Below are positions 35,754 through 44,368 of a stretch of 64,000 nt of DNA, piece by piece. Every line of letters begins with the position of its first letter. Within the stretch, counting starts at the first letter, position 1. The position numbers and the translations under genes are program-made. The notes under the pieces are model-generated. The model searched no databases, was not told the DNA's origin, and worked only from the letters and a program-made list of their open reading frames with translations. The stretch covers positions 1 to 64,000 of the forward strand of contig CAYMAZ010000013.1 of the NCBI GenBank assembly GCA_964388575.1, given 5' to 3'. The DNA is from CAYMAZ01 sp964388575 (GTDB lineage Bacteria; Bacteroidota; Bacteroidia; Bacteroidales; DTU049).

Positions 35754-35788
35754 CTGTCGGCAGTTTTTGAGCTGCCGGCAGTTTTTTT
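35754..35788 (+). terminator. Rho-independent terminator
   Basis: Stem CTGTCGGCAG / CTGCCGGCAG (10 bp with one G-U pair), 8-nt loop, then seven T. It separates the T9SS protein from the TonB receptor, whose ATG is only 4 bp after it, so the receptor may depend on read-through or on a promoter within the terminator region. Confidence 0.75.
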
Positions 35789-35791
35789 GGA

Positions 35792-38116
35792 ATGAAAAAA
35801 AGGATAGTAAATTTTTGGTTTGTTTTGTTGACTGTGACTGTATCGGGGCAGCATGTTTCTGGTGTAGTTAAAGATGAAAAGGGGAAGGCATTACATCAGG
35901 TCAACGTTGTACTTGAAAATACTGCATACGGAACAACAACCCTGTGGGATGGAACATTCAGTATTAGAAATCTGAAGGAAGGCAAATACATTATTACAGC
36001 AAGTCATGTTGGATATATTTCTCATTCTCAGGAATTCGTCGTTGCCGGAAACAGTCATGTTCGTGTTGAGATGACCCTGATTACTGATTTGCTGAATATG
36101 CCTGAGGTGATCATTATGGCAAAATCAGATATTCACAGCGAAATGATCAATATCCCGGTCCGGACTGTTGTGCTTGAAACTGAAGACATTCAGAAGATCC
36201 CTGCAATTTCGGCCGGGGGTTTGTTCACTGGCATTTCGGGGGTGAATGTAAACAGTGAATTCGGAATATTTTCTTCATCTTCAGTATCACTGAGAGGCGT
36301 TGGTGGAAATTCCCAAACCGGGACATTGGTTGTTCTGGATGGTTTGCCTCTCAATAAAGCTGATGGCGGATCAGTAAACTGGAATATCATAGACAAGGAT
36401 AAAATTGAAAAAATTGAAATAATTAAAGGGCCTGGTTCAGTGTTGTTCGGTTCAAATGCTATGGGCGGAATCATCAATATTATCAGCCTACAAGCTGTTG
36501 ATAAGCTGAAGGGAAATGTTTCATTGTCATATGGGACATATAATACCTTTGAGGCAAAAAGTCACTGGTCAGGCAGTTCAAAAAACAGATTTTTTTATTG
36601 GAAAACCTTTGTCAATTTTCGGGAAAGTGATGGATATATCAATACTCCGGAAGAGATTATCGCTGAAAACGATACCATTGTTGTGCCGGTATTTCTGAAA
36701 GAGTTTTTTGCAGGCGGAATGATGGGTGTCAGAATTGACAAATACAACAGCATTGAATTGTCAGCAAATTATTTTGACGATCAGAGAGGAAGAGGTACAA
36801 AAATTTATGAAGAATATGGTTCAAATACTGAAAGAGGAACCTATCAGGCTTTTCTTAAATACAAGGGGCAGATCGGAACATGGAAGACATTTGCAAACGT
36901 TTACGGATTCAGGGAGAACTATTTCAGGCTGAATGAATATTTTAGCGATGGCGAATATAAATTGTACGAAGTAGATTCAAAACGTGATGATTTCGGACTC
37001 AGACTGAGAACAGACAAACAATTGAACGAAAGAACCGACATGATTGTTGGAGGTGAAGTGAAAACTGGCAGAGTTGAAGCAGCTGATATTTATTATACTT
37101 CCACAGATTTGATTTCCAACAGCGGTTCAATGGATATTTATTCATTGTTTATTCAATACAGAGTGCTTTTTAAGAATTTCAAATGGACCATTATTGGAGG
37201 GTTACGTTACGATATTGCAGATTTTCATAACGCAGCATTCTCAATTGAAAAGCCTTCCTATTCAATTGAATATTTTTCTGATTTTCAGTTTGATCAGGTA
37301 CAAAGTCAGCAGTGGGGAGCCTTAAGTCCCAAGTTTACGATTCAATTTTCTCCAAAACAGGATTCAAGATATTTTCTGACAATAGCCAAGGGTTTCAGAG
37401 CTCCTGTTCTTGATGATTTATGTCGTTCAGAACGAACACAAAGAGGATTGAGAGTTGCAAATCCTGAATTGAAATCTGAACAAATCCTCAGTGCTGAATT
37501 TGGTACTGATCAAACATTGTTTAATATTCTGAAGGCAAAACTATCTGTCTATCATACAGTAGGGTATGACTTTATGTATTTGCTGTCAACCGGAGATTCT
37601 GTAAATCTTGGATTTACAGTTGCACCCGTGTTTCATATGTCCAATATCAGCAGGATGAATATTACAGGAGCAGAACTGGATGTTTCATTACCCATTGGAA
37701 AAAACTTTACAGCATGGGCAAATTATACAGTGAACAGAGCTCAGATAGGGCAATATGAAGCCAGATCTGATGCAGATATTGATCTTTCAGGGAAATTTCT
37801 TGCGAATCTCCCCATGCACAGGTATTCAGCAGGAGCATCTCTGAAAACGAACGCAGTCAATTTTTCAGTTGCCGGTAATTTCACCGGGAAACGTTGGGTA
37901 AGGGATGACAACCTGGTTGATAATATTTATTTTATGACAGATCAGTATCCTTCTTATTTCACTGTAGACGTGAAACTCTGGAAGGAATTCAGAAATTTTG
38001 AAGCAGGCCTGAATGTTGATAACCTTTTTAATGTTTTGTACACAAACAACAGGGGCTACAGGTCTCCGGGCAGAATGATGTTTCTTAAACTTGCATATAC
38101 CATCAATAAAACATAA
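35792..38116 (+). CDS. TonB-dependent outer-membrane receptor
   Basis: A 774-residue receptor. Signal peptide, then a carboxypeptidase-like regulatory domain (about 22-105: HVSGVVKDEKGKALHQVNVV), a plug domain (about 115-230: SSVSLRGVGGNSQTGTLVVL and GPGSVLFGSNAMGGIINII), and a 22-strand-type barrel ending GRMMFLKLAYTINKT. It takes up a substrate with energy from TonB-ExbBD. It is followed after 5 bp by the SUOX-like gene and stands 2.7 kb before wtpA. A molybdate/tungstate-related substrate is inferred from context; heme or a metallophore cannot be excluded. No SusD partner is present. Confidence 0.9.
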   Translation: MKKRIVNFWFVLLTVTVSGQHVSGVVKDEKGKALHQVNVVLENTAYGTTTLWDGTFSIRNLKEGKYIITASHVGYISHSQEFVVAGNSHVRVEMTLITDLLNMPEVIIMAKSDIHSEMINIPVRTVVLETEDIQKIPAISAGGLFTGISGVNVNSEFGIFSSSSVSLRGVGGNSQTGTLVVLDGLPLNKADGGSVNWNIIDKDKIEKIEIIKGPGSVLFGSNAMGGIINIISLQAVDKLKGNVSLSYGTYNTFEAKSHWSGSSKNRFFYWKTFVNFRESDGYINTPEEIIAENDTIVVPVFLKEFFAGGMMGVRIDKYNSIELSANYFDDQRGRGTKIYEEYGSNTERGTYQAFLKYKGQIGTWKTFANVYGFRENYFRLNEYFSDGEYKLYEVDSKRDDFGLRLRTDKQLNERTDMIVGGEVKTGRVEAADIYYTSTDLISNSGSMDIYSLFIQYRVLFKNFKWTIIGGLRYDIADFHNAAFSIEKPSYSIEYFSDFQFDQVQSQQWGALSPKFTIQFSPKQDSRYFLTIAKGFRAPVLDDLCRSERTQRGLRVANPELKSEQILSAEFGTDQTLFNILKAKLSVYHTVGYDFMYLLSTGDSVNLGFTVAPVFHMSNISRMNITGAELDVSLPIGKNFTAWANYTVNRAQIGQYEARSDADIDLSGKFLANLPMHRYSAGASLKTNAVNFSVAGNFTGKRWVRDDNLVDNIYFMTDQYPSYFTVDVKLWKEFRNFEAGLNVDNLFNVLYTNNRGYRSPGRMMFLKLAYTINKT

Positions 38117-38121
38117 CCATT

Positions 38122-39150
38122 ATGAAAAAAATAATACGACAATTATTAGAGATTCATTTCATTGTTATTATGTTTGCCGGATTTAACCTCCTTGCACAAA
38201 CAAACAGTTTTTTTGATAATGAACAGATTCATAAGCTGAATATGAGTCAGATATATGTGGGAGGAGAAATTCAGAATCCCGGAATGGTTGATTTTTCAGG
38301 TTTTCCGGTTCACAGTATCATTGTTAAGGAGACTTTGCTCGGAAAAGATGGGCAGAGTGTATTTGTGGGTGCATACAGGTATGAGGGTTATGCACTGTCA
38401 GATATACTTGACCATTTTGTTGTGGTTAAAAAAAATGCAAAAGATTTCCCCCCATATACTGACCTATATGTTGAAATTGAAAATGTATCAGGTAAGAAAG
38501 TTTTTTTAAGCTGGGGTGAGATTTTTTATGCAGGGAGACTGAACAATATCATTCTGGCAACTGGGGTTATGCGAATTGTCCCTGATAAAACAGGTGAACT
38601 CTGGCCATTGCCTGTTGATTGCAGGCTTATTGTGGGGCATGATCTGTATACTGAGAGAAATATTGAAAATCCGGTAAAAATCACTGTACACACATTTGAA
38701 CTCAATGTTGCTATCGAAAAGGGAAAATTTCCCTTGCATGCTGATCAGGTTGATATTTACCACAATGATCAAAAAGTTGAATCATTTACTGAGAAACCCT
38801 CAGAATGCAGAGAAACAGAAGTTCATATTATTTTCTACGGGAAGGGGAGGGGACTGCATGATACAGATCCTTTTGAAGGGTGTAATATTAAATTTCCCAT
38901 TGAGCAAATAACAGGGAAAACGAAAGAAGGATTGAAAACAGGATTGGTCGTATTTAGTGCTGATGACGGTTACAGAGCTGTGTTTACTCTGAGTGAGCTG
39001 ATCAATAGAAACGATCAGGAATATACGGTATTGATTGATAATGAAAAAGGCTCTGGAAAGGGGAAGTTCAGAGTTGTTCCTTCCAGTGATTTTTTTTCTG
39101 ACAGATCAGTGAAAGGGCTCAATGCAATCCGGATCTATATTCAAAAATAA
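38122..39150 (+). CDS. Secreted protein resembling the molybdopterin-binding (sulfite oxidase) fold, no cofactor Cys
   Basis: A 342-residue protein with a signal peptide (cleavage near LLAQ, residue 26). The region 40-200 follows the order of the oxidoreductase molybdopterin-binding domain: YVGGEIQNPGMVDFSGFP (like 'L.V.G.V..P..l....l'), GAYRYEGYALSDILDHF (like 'w.GvpL.dlL'), DLYVEIENVSGKK, and WPLPVDCRLIVGHD (like 'GaPlRlvvP'). The cysteine that ligates Mo in sulfite oxidase is absent at the expected place. A second beta domain follows. It is 5 bp from both the TonB receptor and the CcsA-like gene. The fold call is from pattern only. Confidence 0.5.
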   Translation: MKKIIRQLLEIHFIVIMFAGFNLLAQTNSFFDNEQIHKLNMSQIYVGGEIQNPGMVDFSGFPVHSIIVKETLLGKDGQSVFVGAYRYEGYALSDILDHFVVVKKNAKDFPPYTDLYVEIENVSGKKVFLSWGEIFYAGRLNNIILATGVMRIVPDKTGELWPLPVDCRLIVGHDLYTERNIENPVKITVHTFELNVAIEKGKFPLHADQVDIYHNDQKVESFTEKPSECRETEVHIIFYGKGRGLHDTDPFEGCNIKFPIEQITGKTKEGLKTGLVVFSADDGYRAVFTLSELINRNDQEYTVLIDNEKGSGKGKFRVVPSSDFFSDRSVKGLNAIRIYIQK

Positions 39151-39155
39151 AGGAT

Positions 39156-39896
39156 ATGATGACCGAAAAACTATTGATTGAATTGTATTTCCTGAACATA
39201 CTGATTATTGTTCTTTCAGTGATCTTTACAGTTTATGGAAAAAGAAAATCTTCTCTGATTCTGTCAGTAATTTCTCTGCTGTTCCTGTCACTTTCAGTTG
39301 CCGGAATGATTCAGGTTTCAGGTCATGTGCCTGTGTCCGGAAATTTTGAAAAGTATCATAATATCGTTTTGTATATCATGCTTTTTGGTGTCTTGCAGAA
39401 TGTTGTTTTTCAGAAAGTTGATTTTCAAAATTCTGTATTCGTGTTTTTTGCACTGATATTAATGCTACTGATTTTGCCTTCAGAAAAAACCATTTCTGAA
39501 AACTATCTCATTTATTCGAGATTGGATGTGGTTTTGTTCTTTCAGCTCAGGATGCTGGCGATGGCACTTTTTATATATGCCATTTCTCTTAATTTGAATG
39601 CTTTCTTAGACAGAAAGTCTGTGCAAAAAAGAAAATTATTCCTGAAACTTGGAAGAAATTTTACTCTGCTTGGGGCATCGGCTTTTCTTGGTGGTGAACT
39701 TTTCGGTTCTTTTTGGGCGTTGAACGGATGGGGAGATCCTTGGAGATGGAGTAAAGGTTTTTTTGCAGCAACTGTGATGTTCCTTCTTTCGATGCTTGCC
39801 GGGCACATCCCTTCCAAATATCTGAAAAATCCAATTGTTGCGATTGGGCTGGTTACTTTACCGCTTTTGATCATTGTTTTTGCATATATTATTTAA
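39156..39896 (+). CDS. Small CcsA/ResC-like membrane protein
   Basis: A 246-residue polytopic protein (about seven helices). Two segments recall cytochrome c assembly protein CcsA: GHVPVSGNFEKYHNIVLYIM (like 'GhaP.s..YEsl.f') near residue 53, and WGDPWRWSKGFF near 193, a version of the heme-handling WWD motif WGxxWxWDxKE with Asp changed to Ser. Normal CcsA handles heme with ResB. Here it forms a pair with the ResB-like gene 6 bp downstream, but beside a TonB receptor rather than cytochrome genes. Role uncertain. Confidence 0.55.
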   Translation: MMTEKLLIELYFLNILIIVLSVIFTVYGKRKSSLILSVISLLFLSLSVAGMIQVSGHVPVSGNFEKYHNIVLYIMLFGVLQNVVFQKVDFQNSVFVFFALILMLLILPSEKTISENYLIYSRLDVVLFFQLRMLAMALFIYAISLNLNAFLDRKSVQKRKLFLKLGRNFTLLGASAFLGGELFGSFWALNGWGDPWRWSKGFFAATVMFLLSMLAGHIPSKYLKNPIVAIGLVTLPLLIIVFAYII

Positions 39897-39902
39897 ATCA
39901 AC

Positions 39903-40709
39903 ATGGACAGATTCATCAGACTTTTTGCATCAATGAAATTTGCTTTCTGGAGCCTGGCCGGTTTAGTTGTATGGTTTTTTGCAGGTGTCGTTTTGGGTGG
40001 CAATGATCAGTTCAAAAAAGGTTTCCAGAAAATGAACGATCTGCTCATTCTTGACTGGTTGAAGAATGAGGCTACCGGAAATATTTTGATATTCATTTGG
40101 TTTGCGGGTTTGTGTATCGTGGGAGGGTTGGTCTTTATGAGTTTTATTTTCTGTACGTTTACAACTTTGAGAAAGCACTTGTCTAAAGGAAGACTCAGAG
40201 TCAGATCAAGGATCATGTTTTTGCTGCATCTTGTTTTCATTCTGATTGTTGTTTTTCATATTGTCAGTATGGTTACCGGATTCAAATACGGGTATCAGAA
40301 GGCCTTTGTAAATTCGATCCTTCGCTTTGATAACAGCATTGCTGTTGAGGTTCATCAGATCCGGTTTGTTAATGATCCGGAAGTGCTTAAAAGCAGAGAA
40401 AGTCATTCAAAAATTCGGCTGACAAAGGAAAATTTTAATATTGATGAAAATTTTGTTGAGATTTCATTATTCCGGGATGGTGAATTTCTTGCGAGAGGTA
40501 AATCCCGTTTTCTAAAGCCTTATGTATACAAAAATATACGTGTCACAATTGAGAATTTCTTTGTCGATGATAAAGTTGAACTGGATAAAATTGGTGTGCG
40601 GCTTGTTGTGTCCAAAAATCCGGTGCTTTTGCCATTTTTCACATTATATGCAATTGCTGTAGTTTTAATGTTGCTGTGGACAATTCTTACCTGGAAAGAC
40701 CGAACTTAA
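39903..40709 (+). CDS. Small ResB/Ccs1-like membrane protein
   Basis: A 268-residue protein with three N-terminal membrane helices (about 12-30, 58-82 and 98-122), a periplasmic domain (about 130-235) and a final helix (about 240-262), the layout of ResB/Ccs1. LIFIWFAGLCIVGGLVFMSF and FCTFTTLRKHL fit the family's 'll.nl.lCtl.r' segment. It is much shorter than ordinary ResB (over 400 residues). Paired with the CcsA-like gene. It ends the TonB-receptor operon; wtpA follows with its own promoter. Confidence 0.5.
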   Translation: MDRFIRLFASMKFAFWSLAGLVVWFFAGVVLGGNDQFKKGFQKMNDLLILDWLKNEATGNILIFIWFAGLCIVGGLVFMSFIFCTFTTLRKHLSKGRLRVRSRIMFLLHLVFILIVVFHIVSMVTGFKYGYQKAFVNSILRFDNSIAVEVHQIRFVNDPEVLKSRESHSKIRLTKENFNIDENFVEISLFRDGEFLARGKSRFLKPYVYKNIRVTIENFFVDDKVELDKIGVRLVVSKNPVLLPFFTLYAIAVVLMLLWTILTWKDRT

Positions 40710-40777
40710 AAGTGTATCATTTTCATTATTTATTGATTTTTCTCTGAATCAGCCTGTTTCTGATGAAAGAATATACT

Positions 40778-40785
40778 TAACTTTG
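40778..40785 (+). promoter_or_regulatory. -7 element for wtpA
   Basis: TAACTTTG matches TAnnTTTG, 27 bp upstream of ATG 40813. Confidence 0.6.
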
Positions 40786-40812
40786 CGTTATGAACTTTAA
40801 GACAACTCGAAA

Positions 40813-41775
40813 ATGAATTTTATCCTTAAATATTTATGTTTTGCAATGATTATTGCAACAAGCGTTATTTTCCAATCCTGCAGCAATGCAGAAAAGAATT
40901 CTACCATCCGCATCATTCATGCCGGGAGTCTGGCTCTTGTTGTCAAACAGGCAGCGGAAGCATATGAAAAGGAAAATCCTGGAGTGAAAATTCTGACTGA
41001 AGCATGGGGCAGCAAAGATGGTGCAAGACAGATCACTGAACTGAAAAAACCTTGCGATGTTTATATTTCTGCCGATGATAAAATTATTGAAGCGTTTCTT
41101 ATGCCCGAATATGCAAGCTGGAGCATTCCTTTTGCCGGAAATGAAATGGTTCTAGCCTATACTTCAAAGTCAAGGTTTGCAGGACAGATCAACGGGAATA
41201 ACTGGTATGAATACCTATCCCGGCCTGAAGTGCTCACTGCACGTTCATCTCCCGATGCTGATCCGTGTGGTGTGAGAGCAGTTTTGCTGATGCTGCTTTC
41301 TGATATTCATTACAATGATCCTGAAATTTCCAAAGTTCTTCTTGCAAAGGATCAGAACTTCATCCGCCCCAAGGAGGCCGACCTCATTGCCATGCTGGAA
41401 AAGAATACTGTTGACTATCTGTATATCTATAAATCAATTGCAGTGCAGCATGATTTTCCTTATGTTGAACTTCCTGATGAAATCAATCTGAGCAATCCGG
41501 ATTTTTCGGAATTATATGCAAAAGCATCTTTTTTTACTGTGGGAAAAACGCCTGATTCAAAATTTGAAGAAAAAGGTTCACCCATAGTGTATGGAATAAC
41601 AATTCCAACTGTTGCTGAAAACCCTGAGGGCGCAATGGATTTCATTTTGTTTTTTCTCAACAGGGAAAAAGGTGGGGTCATTCTCGAAAAGAACGGACAA
41701 AATGTGCTGCCTCCGCAAAAGTCACGATTTTATATGGCAATTCCTGACGAATTGAAGAAGTTCGTTTCAGAGTAG
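40813..41775 (+). CDS. wtpA: Tungstate/molybdate-binding lipoprotein WtpA
   Basis: A 320-residue extracytoplasmic binding protein with lipobox FQSC (Cys about 23). It matches the WtpA/archaeal ModA branch rather than E. coli ModA: IIHAGSLALVVKQ, EAWGSKDGARQITEL, CDVYISADDKII, GNEMVLAYTSKS, SSPDADPCGVRAVL, and VELPDEINLSNP. In that branch an Asp and a Glu (in the DPCGxR and ELPDEINL regions) complete an octahedral oxyanion site; both are present. It delivers tungstate or molybdate to WtpBC. The permease and ATPase genes are 1.8 kb downstream, beyond two opposite-strand genes. Confidence 0.88.
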   Translation: MNFILKYLCFAMIIATSVIFQSCSNAEKNSTIRIIHAGSLALVVKQAAEAYEKENPGVKILTEAWGSKDGARQITELKKPCDVYISADDKIIEAFLMPEYASWSIPFAGNEMVLAYTSKSRFAGQINGNNWYEYLSRPEVLTARSSPDADPCGVRAVLLMLLSDIHYNDPEISKVLLAKDQNFIRPKEADLIAMLEKNTVDYLYIYKSIAVQHDFPYVELPDEINLSNPDFSELYAKASFFTVGKTPDSKFEEKGSPIVYGITIPTVAENPEGAMDFILFFLNREKGGVILEKNGQNVLPPQKSRFYMAIPDELKKFVSE

Positions 41776-41796
41776 CGTGGAAACAGTTTTGTCATG

Positions 41797-41821
41797 AAAT
41801 TTGCCGGCTTCGCGCAAATTT
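41797..41821. terminator. Hairpin between convergent genes
   Basis: A perfect 8-bp inverted repeat (AAATTTGC / GCAAATTT) with a 9-nt loop lies between the wtpA stop and the stop of the convergent gene at 41849. There is only a short T run, so it is a weak terminator candidate for either strand. Confidence 0.35.
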
Positions 41822-41848
41822 ACATGCCAAAACACAGGAAAATATTTT

Positions 41849-42805
41849 TTAAGGCTTCACAATCCCCAGCAATGTTAATCTTATCTGTAGATAGAAATTT
41901 CTTTCTGTATCAATATCAAAATGGTGACGATTTACAAACTCAATACCTGTCTTTGCAGCAATCGGAGCATTCTGAAAAGGAAGTTTGAAGACTTTTTCCC
42001 ACCCCACTCTAAACGATATCCTCTTGTCAAGGTAGTCTTTAGTTGATTTAATTTCAATTGGGTTGAGTTGATGAATCATTGAAACAGAATCCATCATCAC
42101 AAAACAGAACTTTCCTGTTGTTTTGAATGGTAAAAGAATATCAGCATAAAAGTTATTAATTTCCTTTTCTTGAATTTCACCGAAGATGTCAGTATCAAAA
42201 ATCAGATTGGAAATGCCGGAAAGTGTTAAGCCAATACTGAATGAATGTTGATTGTACCCGTATGCTAAAAGTCTGGAACTGTCAGCAAGATAGGCGTTAT
42301 TCACAACCATTGGATCAGAGAAGGGAGCGTTCAGTATTCCGTAACCCAATCGTAACCCGAGCATAATTTTTCTGTTGTGCTCAATGCGACTGATATAATC
42401 AATACTTCCATAACTTCTCAGAGTGACCTTTCTTTTTTTGAGTCGGGTAGAAGATAGTAATTCAGTTGTCACAATTGCATCAGCTGAATAATACCTTATT
42501 TTATCAAGTTTTACATTTTTACCTGAGGAGTTATCTTTATCTTTAAAAATCTCGAGTCCTGTCTGAAAGTCAGAGGTGAATTTTAAGGCAAAGCGGTTGA
42601 AGATATTGTATGCATGTATTTCAGGGCCAAAAGCGCTCTTTGTCTGAAAATGACCGAATATGGGTGAAGATGTGAATCCAATTCCTGCATACAATTTGTT
42701 ACCCTTGTCAGGATCGTCTTCAATGATGGAATAGGTGAACGAGTCCTGCGCATATGTTCCGCCAATGTTGAGCAGAATCATTACAAAAATCAAAATTGAT
42801 CTCAT
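41849..42805 (-). CDS. Secreted protein of unknown function, possible outer-membrane barrel
   Basis: A protein of 318 residues starting MRSILIFVMILLNIGGTYAQ, a clear signal peptide. The mature part has alternating hydrophobic/polar strands (e.g. LYAGIGFTSSPIFGHFQTK, MLGLRLGYGILN, YNQHSFSIGLTLSG) and a C-terminal aromatic-rich strand (NFYLQIRLTLLGI), suggesting an outer-membrane beta-barrel. ATG 42805 is chosen over an upstream in-frame ATG at 42874, which would overlap the preceding gene. Second gene of a minus-strand pair placed between wtpA and wtpB. Confidence 0.65.
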   Translation of the reverse strand: MRSILIFVMILLNIGGTYAQDSFTYSIIEDDPDKGNKLYAGIGFTSSPIFGHFQTKSAFGPEIHAYNIFNRFALKFTSDFQTGLEIFKDKDNSSGKNVKLDKIRYYSADAIVTTELLSSTRLKKRKVTLRSYGSIDYISRIEHNRKIMLGLRLGYGILNAPFSDPMVVNNAYLADSSRLLAYGYNQHSFSIGLTLSGISNLIFDTDIFGEIQEKEINNFYADILLPFKTTGKFCFVMMDSVSMIHQLNPIEIKSTKDYLDKRISFRVGWEKVFKLPFQNAPIAAKTGIEFVNRHHFDIDTERNFYLQIRLTLLGIVKP

Positions 42806-42821
42806 GATATTGTAGTTTTGG

Positions 42822-43427
42822 TTAATTACTTTTATCTGCAATCCATTCATTATATATCTTAACGACTTGTTCAATATCGTTCCATTTATATTTTTTCTTT
42901 TTAATCTGTAATGCCAGTTCTTTATGATCAGAAAAGTATTTGGGTGCCCTAGATCTGAAAATATTGTTTTTGTTCAACGCTCCAACCGATGAAATAAGTT
43001 TTGCTCCGGATTCACCCTCCCTGATAATATAATAATCATCAAAACTTACAACATGCCCGTTCGTTGCTGTCATATATGTTTTGATCATATACAGTGAAGC
43101 ATAACCCCGTTGCAACAATTTCAGGAAAAACGGACCCTTGGGCTTTTTTTTATTAATACCAAAAAAAACCTTGAGGCAATCATATTCATGAACTTCATCC
43201 CCATTATCATAAACTATTCTTTTGATCTGCACCGAAGGAATTTTTTCTGTCTTACTATTTGCATCTTCTCTGAAAAAAACAAATTTGCTCTCAAATGTGT
43301 TTACCAGTTCAGCAAAACCAGTTCTTACAGAACCGTCTGTGAAATACAATGTAGCCTGGAAAGGTTTTTGAGAATGCAAAAGTTGTGAAATACACACAAA
43401 ACATACAATCCAAATAAACTTTTTCAT
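42822..43427 (-). CDS. Secreted protein of unknown function
   Basis: A protein of 201 residues starting MKKFIWIVCFVCISQLLHSQ (signal peptide). The mature N-terminus, ATLYFTDGSVRTGFAEL and PSVQIKRIVYDNGDE, resembles the small beta-rich domain common in Bacteroidota secreted proteins that sense or bind at the envelope. A Lys-rich helical stretch (QIKKKKYKWNDIEQVV) follows. It precedes the barrel-like gene by 16 bp. ATG 43427 chosen over 43463 because of the signal peptide. Confidence 0.65.
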   Translation of the reverse strand: MKKFIWIVCFVCISQLLHSQKPFQATLYFTDGSVRTGFAELVNTFESKFVFFREDANSKTEKIPSVQIKRIVYDNGDEVHEYDCLKVFFGINKKKPKGPFFLKLLQRGYASLYMIKTYMTATNGHVVSFDDYYIIREGESGAKLISSVGALNKNNIFRSRAPKYFSDHKELALQIKKKKYKWNDIEQVVKIYNEWIADKSN

Positions 43428-43550
43428 ATTTTTTTGATAAAAATTTTGAATCTTGACTTGCAATGAATTTTATATTACAAAGAAATAAAAAATATTTAAA
43501 AAAATGAAAGATTTAATATTTATTTTCTTAATGGAAGTCGACTTAATTGT

Positions 43551-43558
43551 TAATTTTG
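43551..43558 (+). promoter_or_regulatory. -7 element for wtpBC
   Basis: TAATTTTG matches TAnnTTTG and lies 7 bp before ATG 43566, so the message is nearly leaderless from that start or begins at ATG 43575. Confidence 0.5.
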
Positions 43559-43565
43559 CATTGAA

Positions 43566-44363
43566 ATGGGAGCAATGAATCAAAGAATCAGTCTCTTTCA
43601 GTTGTTGTTGATATTCCTTGGAGGACTTGTTTTGCTGTTTATAATAGCACCTCTTGCAGGAATGTTTTTGTCTGTTGATTCACAGCAGGTCACACAAACA
43701 ATTGCTGATACCGAGGTTACCAGCAGTATTCGCCTGACTTTATGGACTTCCATGCTCGCGACAGTAGTTTTTGCTGTCGGGGCTGTTCCACTTGCTTATC
43801 TGCTTGCAAGAAACAGGTTCAGGGGAAGGGGATTGCTTCTGGGGATTATCAATTTGCCGGTTGTGATTCCACATTCTGCAGCCGGGATTGCAATTCTCGG
43901 GCTGATTTCCAGAGATTCTGCAATTGGGAAACTTGCTTCTTCACTTGGGTTCGATATGGTTGGAAACCCTGTTGCCATCATTCTGGCCATGGCATTTGTG
44001 AGTGTCCCGTTTCTTCTGAATTCAGCCATAGATGCATTTACGGCTGTTCCGGAGCGTCTTGAGAAAGCTGCTCGCAATCTGGGTGCATCTCCTGTCAGAG
44101 TATTTTTGAAGATCAGTCTTCCACTGGCATGGAGAGGGATACTGACCGGCTCAATCATGATGTGGGCCAGAGGGATGAGTGAGTTTGGTGCAATCGTCAT
44201 TGTGGCATATCATCCAATGGTGACACCGGTTTTAATTTATGAGCGTTTTGCCTCCTTCGGTTTGAAATATGCAACACCTGTGGCAGTGATTTTTGTTGTT
44301 GTAACCTTGCTGTTTTTCACGGCGATGAGGTTGTTGTCAAGAACACGCGAAGTTAAAAATTAG
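43566..44363 (+). CDS. wtpB: Tungstate/molybdate ABC transporter permease
   Basis: A 265-residue inner-membrane permease with about six helices. The EAA loop that contacts the ATPase is EKAARNLGASPVRVFLKISLPL near residue 172, and ARGMSEFGAIVIVAYHP near 203 is a signature of Mo/W permeases (ModB/WtpB). The ATPase gene follows after 5 bp. ATG 43575 is a possible alternative start because the promoter is so close to 43566. Confidence 0.88.
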   Translation: MGAMNQRISLFQLLLIFLGGLVLLFIIAPLAGMFLSVDSQQVTQTIADTEVTSSIRLTLWTSMLATVVFAVGAVPLAYLLARNRFRGRGLLLGIINLPVVIPHSAAGIAILGLISRDSAIGKLASSLGFDMVGNPVAIILAMAFVSVPFLLNSAIDAFTAVPERLEKAARNLGASPVRVFLKISLPLAWRGILTGSIMMWARGMSEFGAIVIVAYHPMVTPVLIYERFASFGLKYATPVAVIFVVVTLLFFTAMRLLSRTREVKN

Positions 44364-44368
44364 TTGAC

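Noticed and set aside
40710..40812. ModE box upstream of wtpA
   Set aside because: No convincing palindrome or element shared with the wtpB upstream region was visible by eye.
41794..41988. 64-codon plus-strand ORF after wtpA
   Set aside because: It overlaps the opposite-strand barrel-like gene and a hairpin; the composition does not look like a protein.
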